Below are positions 25,333 to 37,900 of a stretch of 64,000 bases of DNA, one piece after another; positions within the stretch are counted from its first letter, which is position 1, and every line of letters starts with the position of its first letter. The position numbers and the translations under genes are program-made. The stretch spans positions 225,989 to 289,988 of the forward strand of contig NOWV01000094.1 in the NCBI GenBank assembly GCA_003344405.1, given 5' to 3'. A model generated the notes under the pieces. It had not been told where the DNA came from, searched no databases, and saw only the letters and a program-made list of their open reading frames with translations. This DNA comes from Trichoplax sp. H2. Lineage: Eukaryota > Placozoa > Uniplacotomia > Trichoplacea.

Positions 25333-28300
25333 TTAATAACCAAGTTCTAGTTTAATTTTTATTGCTTTCTCTCGTTTAACATCGAATCTCTGTCGTCGAC
25401 GTTCCTCATCAGCTAAACGATTCACTATAAGTTCCTTTCTTCGGCTAACTTCAGCATTCAGTTTAGCTGAAGCTTTATGATATTCCAGTTCTTTTGCTTG
25501 AATATACCGTTCATCTGCAATCTTTTCACGTTGATATTGCCTCCTTAGTCGATTTTCCTATAGGTAGGGATAGACAGATACTTCCAGTTAATGTCATACA
25601 TTTTAATGTTGTTACTTAGTTTACATACTTTAAATAGGATTTTTTAAAATGCTTAAAAGATAAATGAGTAACCGGGAGTTTTAATCTTTCATCCATAATG
25701 TAAAAGGAAATCTGTGTTAACCTACCTCAATAGCCTGAACTCTTTGAACTTTTTCATTTTCCTGTTGTATTTGCAATTGTTCTCTCTGATTTCGTTGCTG
25801 TTTTAAATATTCCAATTTTTTGGCTTCTTTTTCTTTCTTTTGTAATGTGCGCGAATCGTCCAAATCTCTTATTTTATTGTAATTTTTTCGTCGGCGGTCT
25901 ATCAGTCGATTTTTCATTTCTTCATAATATTTTTTACGTTGTTTATCGAATTGCTCAAAGCCGGCCATCTTCTCTAATTTATGTTTTCTTCTGAGTTCAT
26001 CCGCTGCTCGTTGTGTTTGCTCACGTTCAACTTCCTTCTGCACCTGTCGTTCATGCTGCAGCCTTTTAGTCTCTACCTTTTGCGCTTCTTTTTTAAGATA
26101 CCTTTGGTGCTTTAAGTTAGTTAATCCGTCTTCTAATGTAGGCGCTTCGTATTTTATACGCTGTTGTTGTATTTCTTTTTGCTGATATTTCCACCAGTTT
26201 GGATAATCCGGATTTACCATTCGTATGTGATCCAAAAAATTACCTCTACTTTTAGGCTGTGGAATGTTAACTCGAGGTTCCTTTAATAATTTGGGCTGAT
26301 ATCGTTCAGTAGGTCCCGTGCCAGAAGGTGCGGCATACCAAGACCTCCAAGGAGGACGTTGAGTCTTGGTCTTGCTTTTCTGTTTTGTTTTGCAGTACGT
26401 TGACGTAGTACGTATAACTTCCTCATCATCATTCAGTCCTAATTCATCATACATTGTTTCCAATATATCAGGGTCAGAACTAATCAAATCATCTTCTTCT
26501 TCACTACTATAATAATTAGTTTCACGTCTTCCCGTAGGATCTAACGCATTTAGATAGCGCTCGATAGTCTGAATTTGTTCGTCAATTCGAGAAGTCAGTT
26601 GATGATAAGGAAGATCTCGTGATGGAGGAGACAAATCTTGTGCATAGGAATTCATATTAAAATGATTTGTAGGAGTAGTTGATTGTGATCTACCGTAATA
26701 CGTAGTGGATGTCATGTCAGGGAAACTTTGTGATCCTGGTGGAGGAAAAGGCCTTTTACTATAGATTTCATGAGAAGTGCTAGGTCTCATCAATTCATAA
26801 GTATCTTTATATAACGATTTATAGGTATTGCATGGAGCAAAGTCAGCGGGCCTTTGCATGGCAATATTTGAGTCCGTTGAATCCGCAATAATTTTATTCA
26901 TTTCTCCACGTAAATGATTTGGAACCAATTGATCCATTGATAATTGTTCGTATAAAGCATTTGATATCCAAACGGCTGAATTAGAATCAATAGTCTTCGT
27001 TAGACCACTCGAAAACACGACTATCATTGGTTCGATAGATTTGGACATTTTACCTAGGGATAGGAAATATTCAAAGTTCGATGAGTATTAATAGGAAATG
27101 AACTGTAGAACTATTTAAGATGTATGTTCATTTATAGTATGAATTTTTTCGTTAAATGATTTAAAAGAAACTTCAAGCACAGTATATAGTAGTATGCCTC
27201 ACCAGTAAGAATTCTAGGATCGTTGCCCTCTAAGACAACAGCTGGAGCGTACTCATACTTTCCGAGTTTTCTAGGTGCAAGAACTTTATCACCCAATTTG
27301 ATGGGGTGCCGCCAAGCATCATTTAAAGCGATAATGTCATTTATATTAGTTTCCTGCTCGCTTTTTAATTTCTTCTTCTTGGGTAAGATTAAGTCAATCA
27401 AAAACTGTCCTTGGCTTACCTATTAAAAAGAACCAATATTCACAATATGTAAATGGCGTGATCACAAAATGTGCAAGAATTACATCGTAAGCTTCAATAG
27501 TCCATTTAACTTACCTGCTTCTTAACAGTTCCCAAGTAATAATGTCCATCTGCATATGAACGGCACAAAATTTTCTTGTTTAGTAAAATCGTTCCAGCTA
27601 TCGTACTCAAATTTTCCGGTTGCAGACGAACAGAGGTTATTATGCCGTCGATGTTTGAATCTTCCCTAATGGTTTCTCTTGTTTTAGAACTGGAATTTGG
27701 CTGAGAAGCATTATTTGAATGCAATCCAGGAGTAACAGAGTCACTATTGACAGTGTATGAATTAGCAACCTCTTGTGATTGCAAAAGTGTTGAAATATTC
27801 GAGGACGGGACGTTTGAAGCTGTATTTGAGCTAATTAGCTGTGGAACACCATGTGAAGCCAAGTAAGCTTTATCTTGATTAATATCACTACCTTGTTTTT
27901 CCATTTCCATAATCAACTTTGATCTTCGCAACTTTAGTGACGTTTTAACAGGTTTATTAGGCGAGACTGGTGCTTTTGGTTCTGTAATAAAGTCATTGAA
28001 TAGAAATTAGAAATTATACGTGTAGTTACGAATTAGAAACCGAAGGAATTCTTATCAATACATATAGGAATATTTACCGATAATATGCATATTGGATGGA
28101 ACAGTATTTTTATCTCTTTTAATATGCCTAATGGTAGATTGATCTTCCCTTGACGCCTGTGCAGCATAGACAGTCTTAATAGATTTGATGTGGTTATCAT
28201 CGCCAAATATTACAATACGAAAAGAGCCTTTGGTAGCACGAGATAATTTAGATAAAAATTCTGATGCTTTTTCCATGTCGCTTTTCTTATTATGTGTTTT

Positions 28301-28777
28301 TGAAGGTAAGTAAAATGCGTGAATTGGTTTTTTATTTTTCATCTTTTTAACTGCTTCTATTACTTCATCTGAGCCTTGATTTGGTGATCCATCCGATACT
28401 AAATATACAGCTTGTGTACGATCATCTTCAAAGGCTGCTTTAACAGCTTCTAAAGTATTAGTAGTGGTCTTACATGTTATAGCCGTTATCCACGCCTTGG
28501 CTACATCCCATGATTTCTGATTGCAGGGTATTAACCATTCAGCAAACTTGCTAATATCAGCGGAAAATTCGATAATATTGAAGAGACAATCAGTTGAACT
28601 CAGGATTCGCAATGCTTCTATAAGATGCTCTTTGATAGAGTTGATGTAAGAATACATTGATCCTGATGTATCTAACACGAAAACAACATTTTTTTCTTCG
28701 ATAATGCCGAACATGGTGGGATGTTCCTTATCATCGTCGCTTTTAACCGCAAGTGAGTTGATCATTTTGCTTACCAT
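25333..28777 (-). CDS. VWA-DUF4537-coiled-coil protein, C11orf16-like
   Basis: Five exons on the minus strand: 28777-28078, 27981-27515, 27419-27203, 27053-25726 and 25557-25333. All four introns are GT-AG, 95-168 bp, and the phases agree; they give 978 codons. Exon 1 is a von Willebrand A domain with a MIDAS site: DTSGSM, TTNTLEA and SDGSPNQG. Exons 2-4 carry a region resembling DUF4537 (for example ADGHYYLGTVKK, KLGDKVLAPRK, VVFSSGLTKT), shared with vertebrate C11orf16. Then comes a Ser/Pro-rich, presumably disordered stretch, a PPWRSWY motif, and a long charged coiled coil that fills the end of exon 4 and all of exon 5. Function is unknown. The start at 28777 follows an in-frame upstream TGA, but the Met itself lies in a donor-like context (ATG|GTAAGC), so an earlier 5' exon is possible. 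VWA3A/VWA3B-type proteins are the main alternative family. Confidence 0.8.
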
Positions 28778-29637
28778 AAATAAATCTATACCTCAAATTT
28801 GCATCAATTTCTTTATTAGCTTCTATGATAGTATTACAGTTGTATATGATCAGGCCTCAATCAGTATCAACTATATATATTCTTATAAGGTATGTATTAA
28901 TTATGATCGTATTATTTCAACTATTTGTATACGTTTCCATAGCGACCTAGGCATGCGCATTGAATCTGGAATGCGGCTGTGTGAAGTCAGTAATACCAAT
29001 ACAGTATTTAGTACCAATGACCAAAGGAAGCCTCTGGTCAGAGTCTAGTGATCTATGCTGTACTCTGTACAGTGTACAGCAAAGTAATAAGTTGTAAGGA
29101 CTACTAAATGCATATCTTGTAGTCCATACTGACTGTAAAGTAAAGCAATAAAGTTTGAAGTCTAATATCTGGTAGCCTATGGTAGTAGCACTGGTGAAGT
29201 AAAAAGTCGAAGAAGATTGTACAGCACAGTATACAGTATAGGAGTAAGGGACTTCCAGTCCCTGATACAAATGCAGTAGTAAAAAGACACGTCGATTTTA
29301 CTACAGTAAACTGTACTGCACTGTACACTGTACACTGTACAGTCGGTACACCAACAGTATTGCAGGCCCGGTTCGGCGCGACCCGGCCTGGCCCGGCCCG
29401 GTTTGGCTGAACGATACTGTACTTTACTGTAGGCTGCACTGTGTGTAAACAGCGCAACTGCGGATTTGCATCAATTAACAAGATCGATTCTAGATGCATG
29501 TAAGTTTACAACTTTTTCCATCGCTAGCTAAAGCTTTGCTCGCGTACTAATCAATGCTCTTCTAAACGATTAGATAAGAGATAGCTGATAGTTTAAACCT
29601 CTAGCTAAGATGATTATCCTCTTATTAAGGTAGAGAT
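28778..29637. promoter_or_regulatory. Shared divergent promoter interval (VWA/DUF4537 gene and PYROXD1)
   Basis: 860 bp lie between the starts of two divergently transcribed genes, so both promoters must largely fall here. The interval holds a second GTAC-rich cluster (about 29055-29345, including CTGTACAGTGTACAG and a triple CTGTACA run) and an isolated GC-rich patch. I could not assign TATA boxes or transcription starts. Short open frames on the minus strand (28947-29499) have no recognisable content. Confidence 0.6.
29362..29408. promoter_or_regulatory. Isolated GC-rich patch with repeated CCCGG words
   Basis: About 47 bp made almost wholly of G and C, with repeated CCCGG/CCGGCC words, in DNA that is otherwise about two-thirds A+T. 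It lies roughly 230-275 bp upstream of the PYROXD1 start codon. It could be a proximal promoter element or a small CpG-rich patch; there is no direct evidence for either. Confidence 0.45.
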
Positions 29638-32545
29638 ATGGTCAAATTTTTAGTTATTGGTGGAGGAATTGCTGGTGTAACTTGTGCAGAACAGCTATCA
29701 GCTTTACGTAGCGATTGCCAAATTTCTCTCATTTCCTCATCACCACTTATTAAAGCAGTAACAAACTTTCAACAGGTGTAACAGTAATATAACTTGCCTT
29801 TGACCGCATTTATCATTCTGTCTCTGCATACAATAGATGAATTATATCTCTAGTTTATCAAGGAATATCTGATAATACCACCATGGTAACCATCATGATA
29901 ACTAACATCTACGATCTTGTTTCTGCAATGTATAGTACGCTCGATCTCTCGAAAAATTCACAGTAGAAGAACGACCTTTATCAACTTTGAATAATCAATA
30001 CTCAAATATTGCCGTATTCCACAAGACAGCCAAGAACTTGGATTCATCGAAACATGTTAGTGAACAAGGAAACTAGCGTAAACATGCTTTCCTGCGCTTC
30101 ATAATCGTGAAGAGAGTAGAATAGAGATTCCAATATGTGCACCTCAGACTGCACATATCATCAGTAAAATAAAATCGCTCATCAAAATATCTTCTGATTG
30201 AATATATTTTCATAATTTATCCTGGATACATTTTATAACAGACTCTTACTACAGAAGATGGTGAAATCTTTCAATACGATAAGTTGTGCATTTGTTCTGG
30301 TGCATCCCCAAAGATTATTGACTCTAAAAGTGATAGGGTGATTGGTATCAGGGATACTGAAAGTGTAACACACTTTCAGAATTTGTTAGCTAATTCTAAG
30401 CGCGTTATGATTGTCGGCAACGGTGGAATTGCTACCGAGCTCGTGTAAGCATGTATGATGGCGTTTATGTGTTATGAAATATATCGGACACTAAATTTTT
30501 ATTCTTATCTTTGCTATTTTACTTTATATGATTTTGGACAATACTAATCCTCATGTATGTATATTTCTTTGTCATTGTTAATCCACAGACATGAAATTAC
30601 CAATTGCCGAATTATTTGGACTATCAAAGATGACTCTATTAGCTCTACATTTTTCGACGTTGGCGCTGGTCAATTTCTACTGCCCAAACTATTTACCCCA
30701 GGTGATGAAGAATCAGACAATACTTTGAGCAAAAGGATGAAATTTACACTTGACGGTACTAACAATCAATTGATATTTCATCCATACTAAGAATCGGTAT
30801 AAGAGCTATCTAACTGTATTATAATTATTGTCATATTCGCAGACGATACCTCTGATAGTGATCTAGCTAAGAATAATTTCGGAAGCGCTTTAGGACCTGA
30901 CTGGAGCAGAAATCTGAAAATCTCTGGTGGATTATCGGAATCACAAGTACGTAGGGTATAGTGATTGTTTCGTAAATTCTCGTGAACTGATATGTACAGC
31001 ATATTTTATCATATAAACTCACATAATCAAACTTATTTGATTGGCACACTTGCGCCCTCTTAGCCAAAAGTCGGCAACCAAATACAAGTTGAGTACAATT
31101 GTGAGGTGGCTAGCATTCTTAGTTATTCTGAATATAGAAATCTTCTCAGTCTTGAAAGTAATAACACTGACGAAAAAGTTTCTTCTTCAAGTTCAAACGG
31201 TAAGCTAATTAACTAATTAGGTGTAGCACAGTACTGCCATGTTATTATCGCAAGTTTGTAATGATTCCCTGGCTTTACACAAATCTATTTTACACTAACT
31301 ATTTATAACTTTATCCTATAGAAGTATGGCCGATTTATGTAAAGCTTACTAATGGTAAGTTATATGGATGTGATTTCGTTATTTCTGCCACTGGTGTAAC
31401 ACCAAATATAGACTTGGTGAAAAATGATCCAAACGTATGTTAAACACCGAAACAGTAATGAGTTGATGATAGCATGAGATTAATTTACAAATTAATAATT
31501 TATTATAATTAGTCTCTCATGGGTTTCCTTCGCTAGTATTTCTGAACTCTTATGTCTATAATTCAGTTTCAAATAGGAAAAGATGGAGGAATTGTTGTCG
31601 ATGATCACATGAAAACTAGGGTAGCTAACATTTATGCAGCTGGTGATGTATGCTGTGCAGGTTGGGATCACGCGCCACATTGGTTCCAGGTTAATCAGTG
31701 TGTTCAATTGTAATTGAGGCAAAGGATGATCTTAATGTTACTTATTACGGATATACCTATAATTGACACTATTAATAGATGAGGTTATGGACTCAAGCTC
31801 GTCAAATGGGCAGTTATGCTGCGAAATGTATGGTTGCTGATACTGGTTAGATATGCGTGGTATTGTCGGTTATATCTACTTTCCACTATTGTAACTTTCC
31901 AATGATTTTGTTAGAAAATGATTCTATATCTATGGACTTTTGCTTTGAATTATTTGCCCACGTTACGAAATTCTTCGATTATAAGGTAAAGTTACAAATC
32001 AATTGGTAAGAAAATTCTAGACTTTATTTTACGGCCAGGTCTACTTGGAAATTAAATATATCTGGTCACATATCTCTATTAGGTAGTCTTACTAGGCCAG
32101 TACAATGCGCAAAAATTGGGTAAAGACTACGAAATATTACTTCGATGCACCAAAGGTTACAAATTGTTTCTAGTAAAACATTAAACTTTCTTAAGCTTAG
32201 CTGCGTTTAAACCATAGTTCGTAACTGCTACCCTCTATCGAACCAGATATGGAATTTATCAAAGTTATTCTACATAAAGGACGAATGTATGGAGCAATAA
32301 TTATTGGAGAGACTGATCTGGAAGTAAGATTCTATATTTTTGCTATAACTATATTGCAGAGAAACATGGACGTTTCATGTACGCTTTCCATGATATATTT
32401 AAAGCCTTGTGCTTGGTGTTGTTATCTAACTATGAACATTTTGTAGGAGACCTTTGAAAACCTTATTCTAAATCAGATGGATTTATCTCGCTTCGGAGAA
32501 TCATTGTTGGATCCATCAATAGATATCGAAGACTACTTTGATTAA
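29638..32545 (+). CDS. PYROXD1: Pyridine nucleotide-disulfide oxidoreductase domain-containing protein 1
   Basis: Complete gene of 13 exons: 29638-29775, 29936-30055, 30242-30444, 30589-30755, 30843-30946, 31064-31199, 31322-31434, 31567-31689, 31779-31845, 31915-31985, 32083-32155, 32247-32323 and 32447-32545. Phases agree throughout and introns are 69-186 bp. The 496 codons match the 500 residues of the human protein. PYROXD1 is an FAD-dependent class I oxidoreductase; in humans it is linked to myopathy and protects the tRNA ligase complex from oxidative inactivation. Visible: N-terminal FAD Rossmann motif [15 protein letters not shown], second nucleotide motif [15 protein letters not shown] motif [11 protein letters not shown]-closing motif YAAGDVC, and the family-specific C-terminus ending IDIEDYFD. 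It lacks a CxxxxC redox disulfide near the first Rossmann fold, as in the family. The least certain junction is the exon 4 donor at 30756 (GTACTA); a donor at about 30701 would shorten exon 4 by 54 nt. Confidence 0.95.
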
Positions 32546-34343
32546 TCATTAATGTTACATTTGGAGTTCCTACTATGCTACGTGGAATTTAACAACTTGA
32601 TTACTATCATACGCATATTCGACATTATTAATATTTGATGTTCATTAACTGGCTACCATTAATTTAATAAGCTAGTAACTTTGATTTGTATGCAGGGCGT
32701 GGTTAGATACCATGTCAAATCAATTACGACATTGGTTTTGATGTTGGTGCTCAAATCTTAAAGCTCTTTGTTTCAGGAAATATTGAAATTGATAGCAATG
32801 AAGTTAATATATACAGCATATATATATTCAGTCTGACATACGTATTTGTATTGTAGTAACTTATTGCCAATCAAATAACTCGCTTCAAGACGCTAATGGA
32901 TCTATAGGTTTAGAAGTCTAACAGATTACTTTATTGTACTTTAACCAACGATTAGTACAACATTTTACTCTAGAGTAATAGGTCTTTTTGGTCTTTTATC
33001 TCAAAGAGTACACTGTATAAATTTTGGAAAATAATACAATTTTATATTTTACCACTAAGCATAAAACTTCTCTCAATTAAGTGGGAAATGAGCTAGTTTG
33101 TAGTGTAGATATTTTCATCCTTCAGCAGATGCATTATTTTTACGCGAATGTTGAAGAAATATCATCTGTATTTTTATACATTAAATTTCACTGAGTAACG
33201 AAACTGTGAATTGTGCTTCTAAACCTGATATTATTGTTTAAAAGCAGCTATGTTTACGCTGCATCTGTACGGAAAATAAATACTAAGATACGACCAATAG
33301 TGAAAATTTCAAATTACTATAGAATTAATTAATGAGAGACTCGATTTATTCTCTTGTAAAATTGCGGTTCTTACCAATAGGTAGCCAGTTATATTTAAGC
33401 TTATAACAGAACTGCATCTAAAAAGGCGTACAAGTTTGTAGTAAAATACTCGCGTTTATCCATGTAATACCGCAGTATTAATACTGTTTAAGAAGTAATT
33501 CTTGATTAGCAAGTATTATAGTAATAGCCAAAAATTTTATTCTCATAAACTTATGCGTTGCACAAAATGCAACGCAGACGACTGTATCTTCGAATATCCC
33601 TATCATAATTCAGTTGATGAATACGTAAATCTTCAAAGAGTAACCAATTTGTATCACTACTATAAAGTTATTTGCGTAAAATATTACATATCAAATTGCC
33701 TGTCAATCATAAATTTACATTAAAAGTGACGGAAGACGTTGCTAATTTGTAAAATTTATCAATAGAATATTGATACCCATTTTCATAATTGATTATTAAG
33801 TCAATAATAGTACGTACATCATGATAGCAATTAAAGAGGAATAATGTAAGTTCACATTAAATTTCAGATTTTGAGGAACGCACTATTCAAATCGGAATAG
33901 ACAAGCACTTTTAGTGAATGCTATTCAGTCAAAATTTAGTAAAATAAATGTTGGATTTCTTTGTTAAATAAAAAAAGTGAAACATAGATTATACTAGAGC
34001 TTAAGGTGCAAGATTGTAAAATGAACTATTGACCAGATACCACGGAATCTGTAAAGTGTAATACGAATGGCGAAGATTAAGTAAACAACGGGAGAATGCA
34101 TTTTTCAGATATGCTACGTACGTAGTAAACTAGATATAATGGCCAGTATAACGTTCTAAAGTATAATCATGGCATACATTAATTATCTAGATTATAATTT
34201 GTACTGGCCAACTTGACATCCAGCAGAGACAAGTTCTAAATTAAGTCTAGAAGTCCATTTTGTTTTCATACATACAATAGTCATCTCAAGTATATAATCT
34301 ATTTATAAAGTTAGAATGAAGAAGAGATGAGTTTAAAATAACG
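32546..34343. other. Convergent intergenic interval, PYROXD1 to the unknown gene
   Basis: About 1.8 kb of AT-rich sequence between two 3' ends. It should contain both 3' UTRs. I see no further coding exon, RNA gene or obvious transposon. GTAC words occur only sporadically, e.g. near 34118. Confidence 0.5.
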
Positions 34344-34967
34344 CTATTCATTATCGCCATTTTCTAAATCTTGTTCTTGTAATATACCATTTGCGAACAA
34401 CGGCGATGATGGTTGATTACTATTTGACAATCTTCTAGCTTTACGCGGGCTACGCGGACTACGTGAAAAACTTTTAGATCGTTCAATGTATCCTTGTAAA
34501 TCGCTTTCTAATTGCAGTATTTCTTCCATCATATCATTGGTAAAAATGCGACTAATAGTTTCAGTTCGCTTAATTGGTTCTATAGATATATCGCGCTGGT
34601 CTTGAGTATCGACGTCGTTTAATTCTTTATCAGTAGCACCATTAACATCACTATTCTCTTCTTCATCGTATACACCAATTATTTCATCTAATTTCCTTAA
34701 ATAATGCTGTCGAACGCAATTTTCGATTCGGTCTCTTAAACTAACCGCCTGTTCCACAATTTCATCAACTCTTTTATCATCCAGTAAAAAGATATTATTG
34801 GGATCGATGAATTCAGTTGATAAATTAAAATGATGATCATTTATAGTATCTTTTTCACAGGCACCATTAAGTTTACTTTCAGCTACATCACCATTTCTCG
34901 TATCGCTCCTAGGATAATTACAAAGTATCATAGAATCGTTAGAGTTAGTCTTATCATCAACTTCCAT
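34344..34967 (-). CDS. Unrecognised acidic coiled-coil protein
   Basis: A single 207-codon frame with Met start and TAG stop, much longer than chance frames in this AT-rich DNA and with balanced amino-acid use. I do not recognise the family. Visible: an acidic, Asn/Asp-rich N-terminus; a predicted helix around residues 55-100 (DKRVDEIVEQAVSLRDRIEN); an acidic linker; a second helix around residues 138-165 (NDMMEEILQLESDLQGYIER); then a Ser/Pro/Arg-rich tail with SRSPRSPRKARRLSNS, which looks like a substrate for proline-directed and basophilic kinases. No signal peptide or membrane segment. It converges with PYROXD1. It could be a single-exon gene or the main exon of a longer one; I saw no convincing extra exon. 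Confidence 0.6.
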   Translation of the reverse strand: MEVDDKTNSNDSMILCNYPRSDTRNGDVAESKLNGACEKDTINDHHFNLSTEFIDPNNIFLLDDKRVDEIVEQAVSLRDRIENCVRQHYLRKLDEIIGVYDEEENSDVNGATDKELNDVDTQDQRDISIEPIKRTETISRIFTNDMMEEILQLESDLQGYIERSKSFSRSPRSPRKARRLSNSNQPSSPLFANGILQEQDLENGDNE

Positions 34968-37900
34968 GACGATCCAAATCTCTGGTAATAGTCTTCTTCT
35001 CTTGTTCTTGAAATTTGAATGTTTAATCTATTTGGAAAGTACATCAGATGCACTCCAGACGTTGTAACATTCAATTTATTTGTGTAATCGCTACATGATA
35101 AAAGACTTGACAAGACGACATATCTAACTTATTTACTCTTCTACTTTTTAAAGTACACACTTTAGTTAATAGAATAACGTGCAATGTTAAAGTAAAAGTA
35201 GTTATATTATATACTTTCTTGCGGTTAATTAGATCGCTTTTACGCGAGAAAATTATGTTAATATTGAATATTGAGCTTGAATCTGTCTTAACTTAGCAGT
35301 AAACCGTTAGCATCTAATCTCTATTCCATTTTAACTTAATATCACTGCATCAAGATTAAGTCTATAATAAGTAACTACGTTTTTCTATTGCCTTCTATCA
35401 TCTCGATAGCTTTTCATTGTTAGCTATACTATCATGGAGTCAACGGTAAACTGTAGCAAACAATTAACGCATGGTATATGACGACTTGTGTGCTTTGCAT
35501 AGTATTTGTATCGATTGAAAAATTGAATAATATCATTAGTATTATTCTATGACAGATTATAATATCAGTATTAGTGTTGACCAGTACTAGCATAGATCCA
35601 CTAATTGTCTAGTAAAGAGGGCGCTATTAAATCCATCGTGTCGGAAACATCGATGTTGGCTGATATATTTCTTACTGACTAGATCGATAAACGCTATATA
35701 TAAATAAGATCAATAGCATTCATTGCAATAGTACTTGAACTACCGTTTGTTAGTCCTGTCTTGATAGAAAAGTTTTTCTATAACTTTTGTCCTTGAGGGC
35801 GTGTACCTTCAATCACTTGAAGAATAGTAATCATAAAGTCAAGCATTCAAAAATACAATAGCAATTTTTTAAATATATAATACGAGTTTAAAATAATTAA
35901 TCAAAATTTTAAGAAACAGCAATTATACAGTACAACATATTGATTTTACTTGATGTATATTGTGACACGATAACGCGGAAGAATATCAAATCAACACAGT
36001 AATCGAATTGTAATTTTCTCATTATCGATAGGGAATTGATACTACATATTTTAGCTGTTAAAGTTTCTGTCCTACTAATATAAATTCTAAGAAAATAAGC
36101 AAATAACTCATCTCAACCATGCCATTTTTCTATTTTCGTTTAACATTGATTTTGTTTACTTTTATTTATTAATGATACGTTTTCAATTTCTCATTACTGC
36201 TAATGTAGACGCTTACTAATTGGATAAGTATAATTTCTACTTAAGGTGATATAGAAGATGCCTCTCTATTAGCAGTAATTAATAAATTATTAGCCAGGAC
36301 AATATTTTATATCGTAATGATTCATTTTACTTCTGGAGTATGCACGCATACAAAAGAGCCTCGAGTATAATCAATGTAATAAAACGCCTATTTTAAAATG
36401 TCCGAAATAAACGCTATAAATGTATAATCGTAATATAGAGCATAATTAATGTTTCAAGATACTAGTGTAGTTGAGTGTAGGAAGTAGTCTAACTGTAAAG
36501 TAGAACGCACGTGGAAATGTAATGTAAAGCTGATTGTAGTTTATAAGTTACAACCAAACTATTTCAAGCGTATCTAGAGCAAACTAGTGTATGAAATTTT
36601 ACAGATGCTCACGACGACATGGAAAGTAATTACTTCTTATTTGTTGGTTTTACTAGTAATAGTGTACGTTCGAACTAGGCTACCGAAAATTTAATATATT
36701 GCTATGGCCAGTATACGGATACTGGATTGCAAATTACTCATATGATTAACTAGATATCATACTAAAATGATAAACTGTTTAGTTTATAGACATATTTTTC
36801 GCGTATCGATTAAAAACAGTGATAAATATTAATAACTGAATAATTGATATGCTCATATGAATATTTATGAATCTGTATTTACATATCACACTAGAATATA
36901 TTTAAATTCTAAGTTGATATTTATCAACTAATCATCGCTGATAGCGGCAATTACCTTTCGTACATCAGAAAATAACAATTTTACTATTTTAGTGTTGAAT
37001 AATAATGATTAAAAAGTATAGCAAGGGTACAGATATCATCTGTATCAACTATCAATATAGCATATTAATATTACTGGTTATTCGTTCGATATTAATAGCA
37101 AAATATTGTTATACACTAATATAAATAATCTTCATTTAAAGAAGAAAGAGTCAAATAACTCATCCATGACATGCTAAACATTTCATTCACTGCTTCTCAT
37201 TTCATAATACTGCATATATGACTGTTGATAAAGTAACCAGCTATGAGATTCTGTATAGTATTCGTATAAATGTATAATTCATCCTCCGAGAATCGGATTG
37301 TAGGCTATGTCGGGTAGCCAACCTTCATAAAAGTGGATAAATTAACCATAGCTAAGTTAATCATACACCCTATATAAACATCAGAAGTGAAAATATTGTC
37401 AGCTATTCAGTATTGTAACCTAACTTTACTATGACTTTCTATCACTATTTTGATAATCAGCGACGTATAGCGAATAGCCCATTTACAAATATGTAGATCG
37501 CTTTTATACTGAGGCAGCTGTAATAGTATGATATGTTTACGGCAATGTTGTTCCTTGAAGTACGATGCTTAATAAATAAATATATATGATCACTAAAATC
37601 TAAATACATATTGGTTAATTATAGATACAAAAAATAATGTTAATAATTCTTATGAGAGTAAAAAGAATTTGTTACATACTTGCATCACTTCAGTATTCGT
37701 ATACACATGCACGTAAATAATATTGTACTACTGCGATTAGGCAATATTATATCTCGCTTTTTATTGAAGTTTAATGATTTTAATTGATCTTGTACAATTT
37801 GTTTACTACCTCAATATACACTATCTTGCTTTCTAGTCATTTTACTGAATCTTATGTTTCAGAGTCCTAGATGGCAGAATGTTATAGTTCTAAGAATTTA

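Noticed and set aside
27506-27514. Treating exon 2 of the VWA/DUF4537 gene as ending at the TAA just past 27515
   Set aside because: The stop lies beyond a clear GTAAGT donor, and the next exon continues the DUF4537-like region in the same phase.
28947-29499. Minus-strand frames of 107 and 131 codons in the divergent promoter interval
   Set aside because: Composition follows GTAC words and the GC patch; no family features, and the region sits between two clear gene starts.
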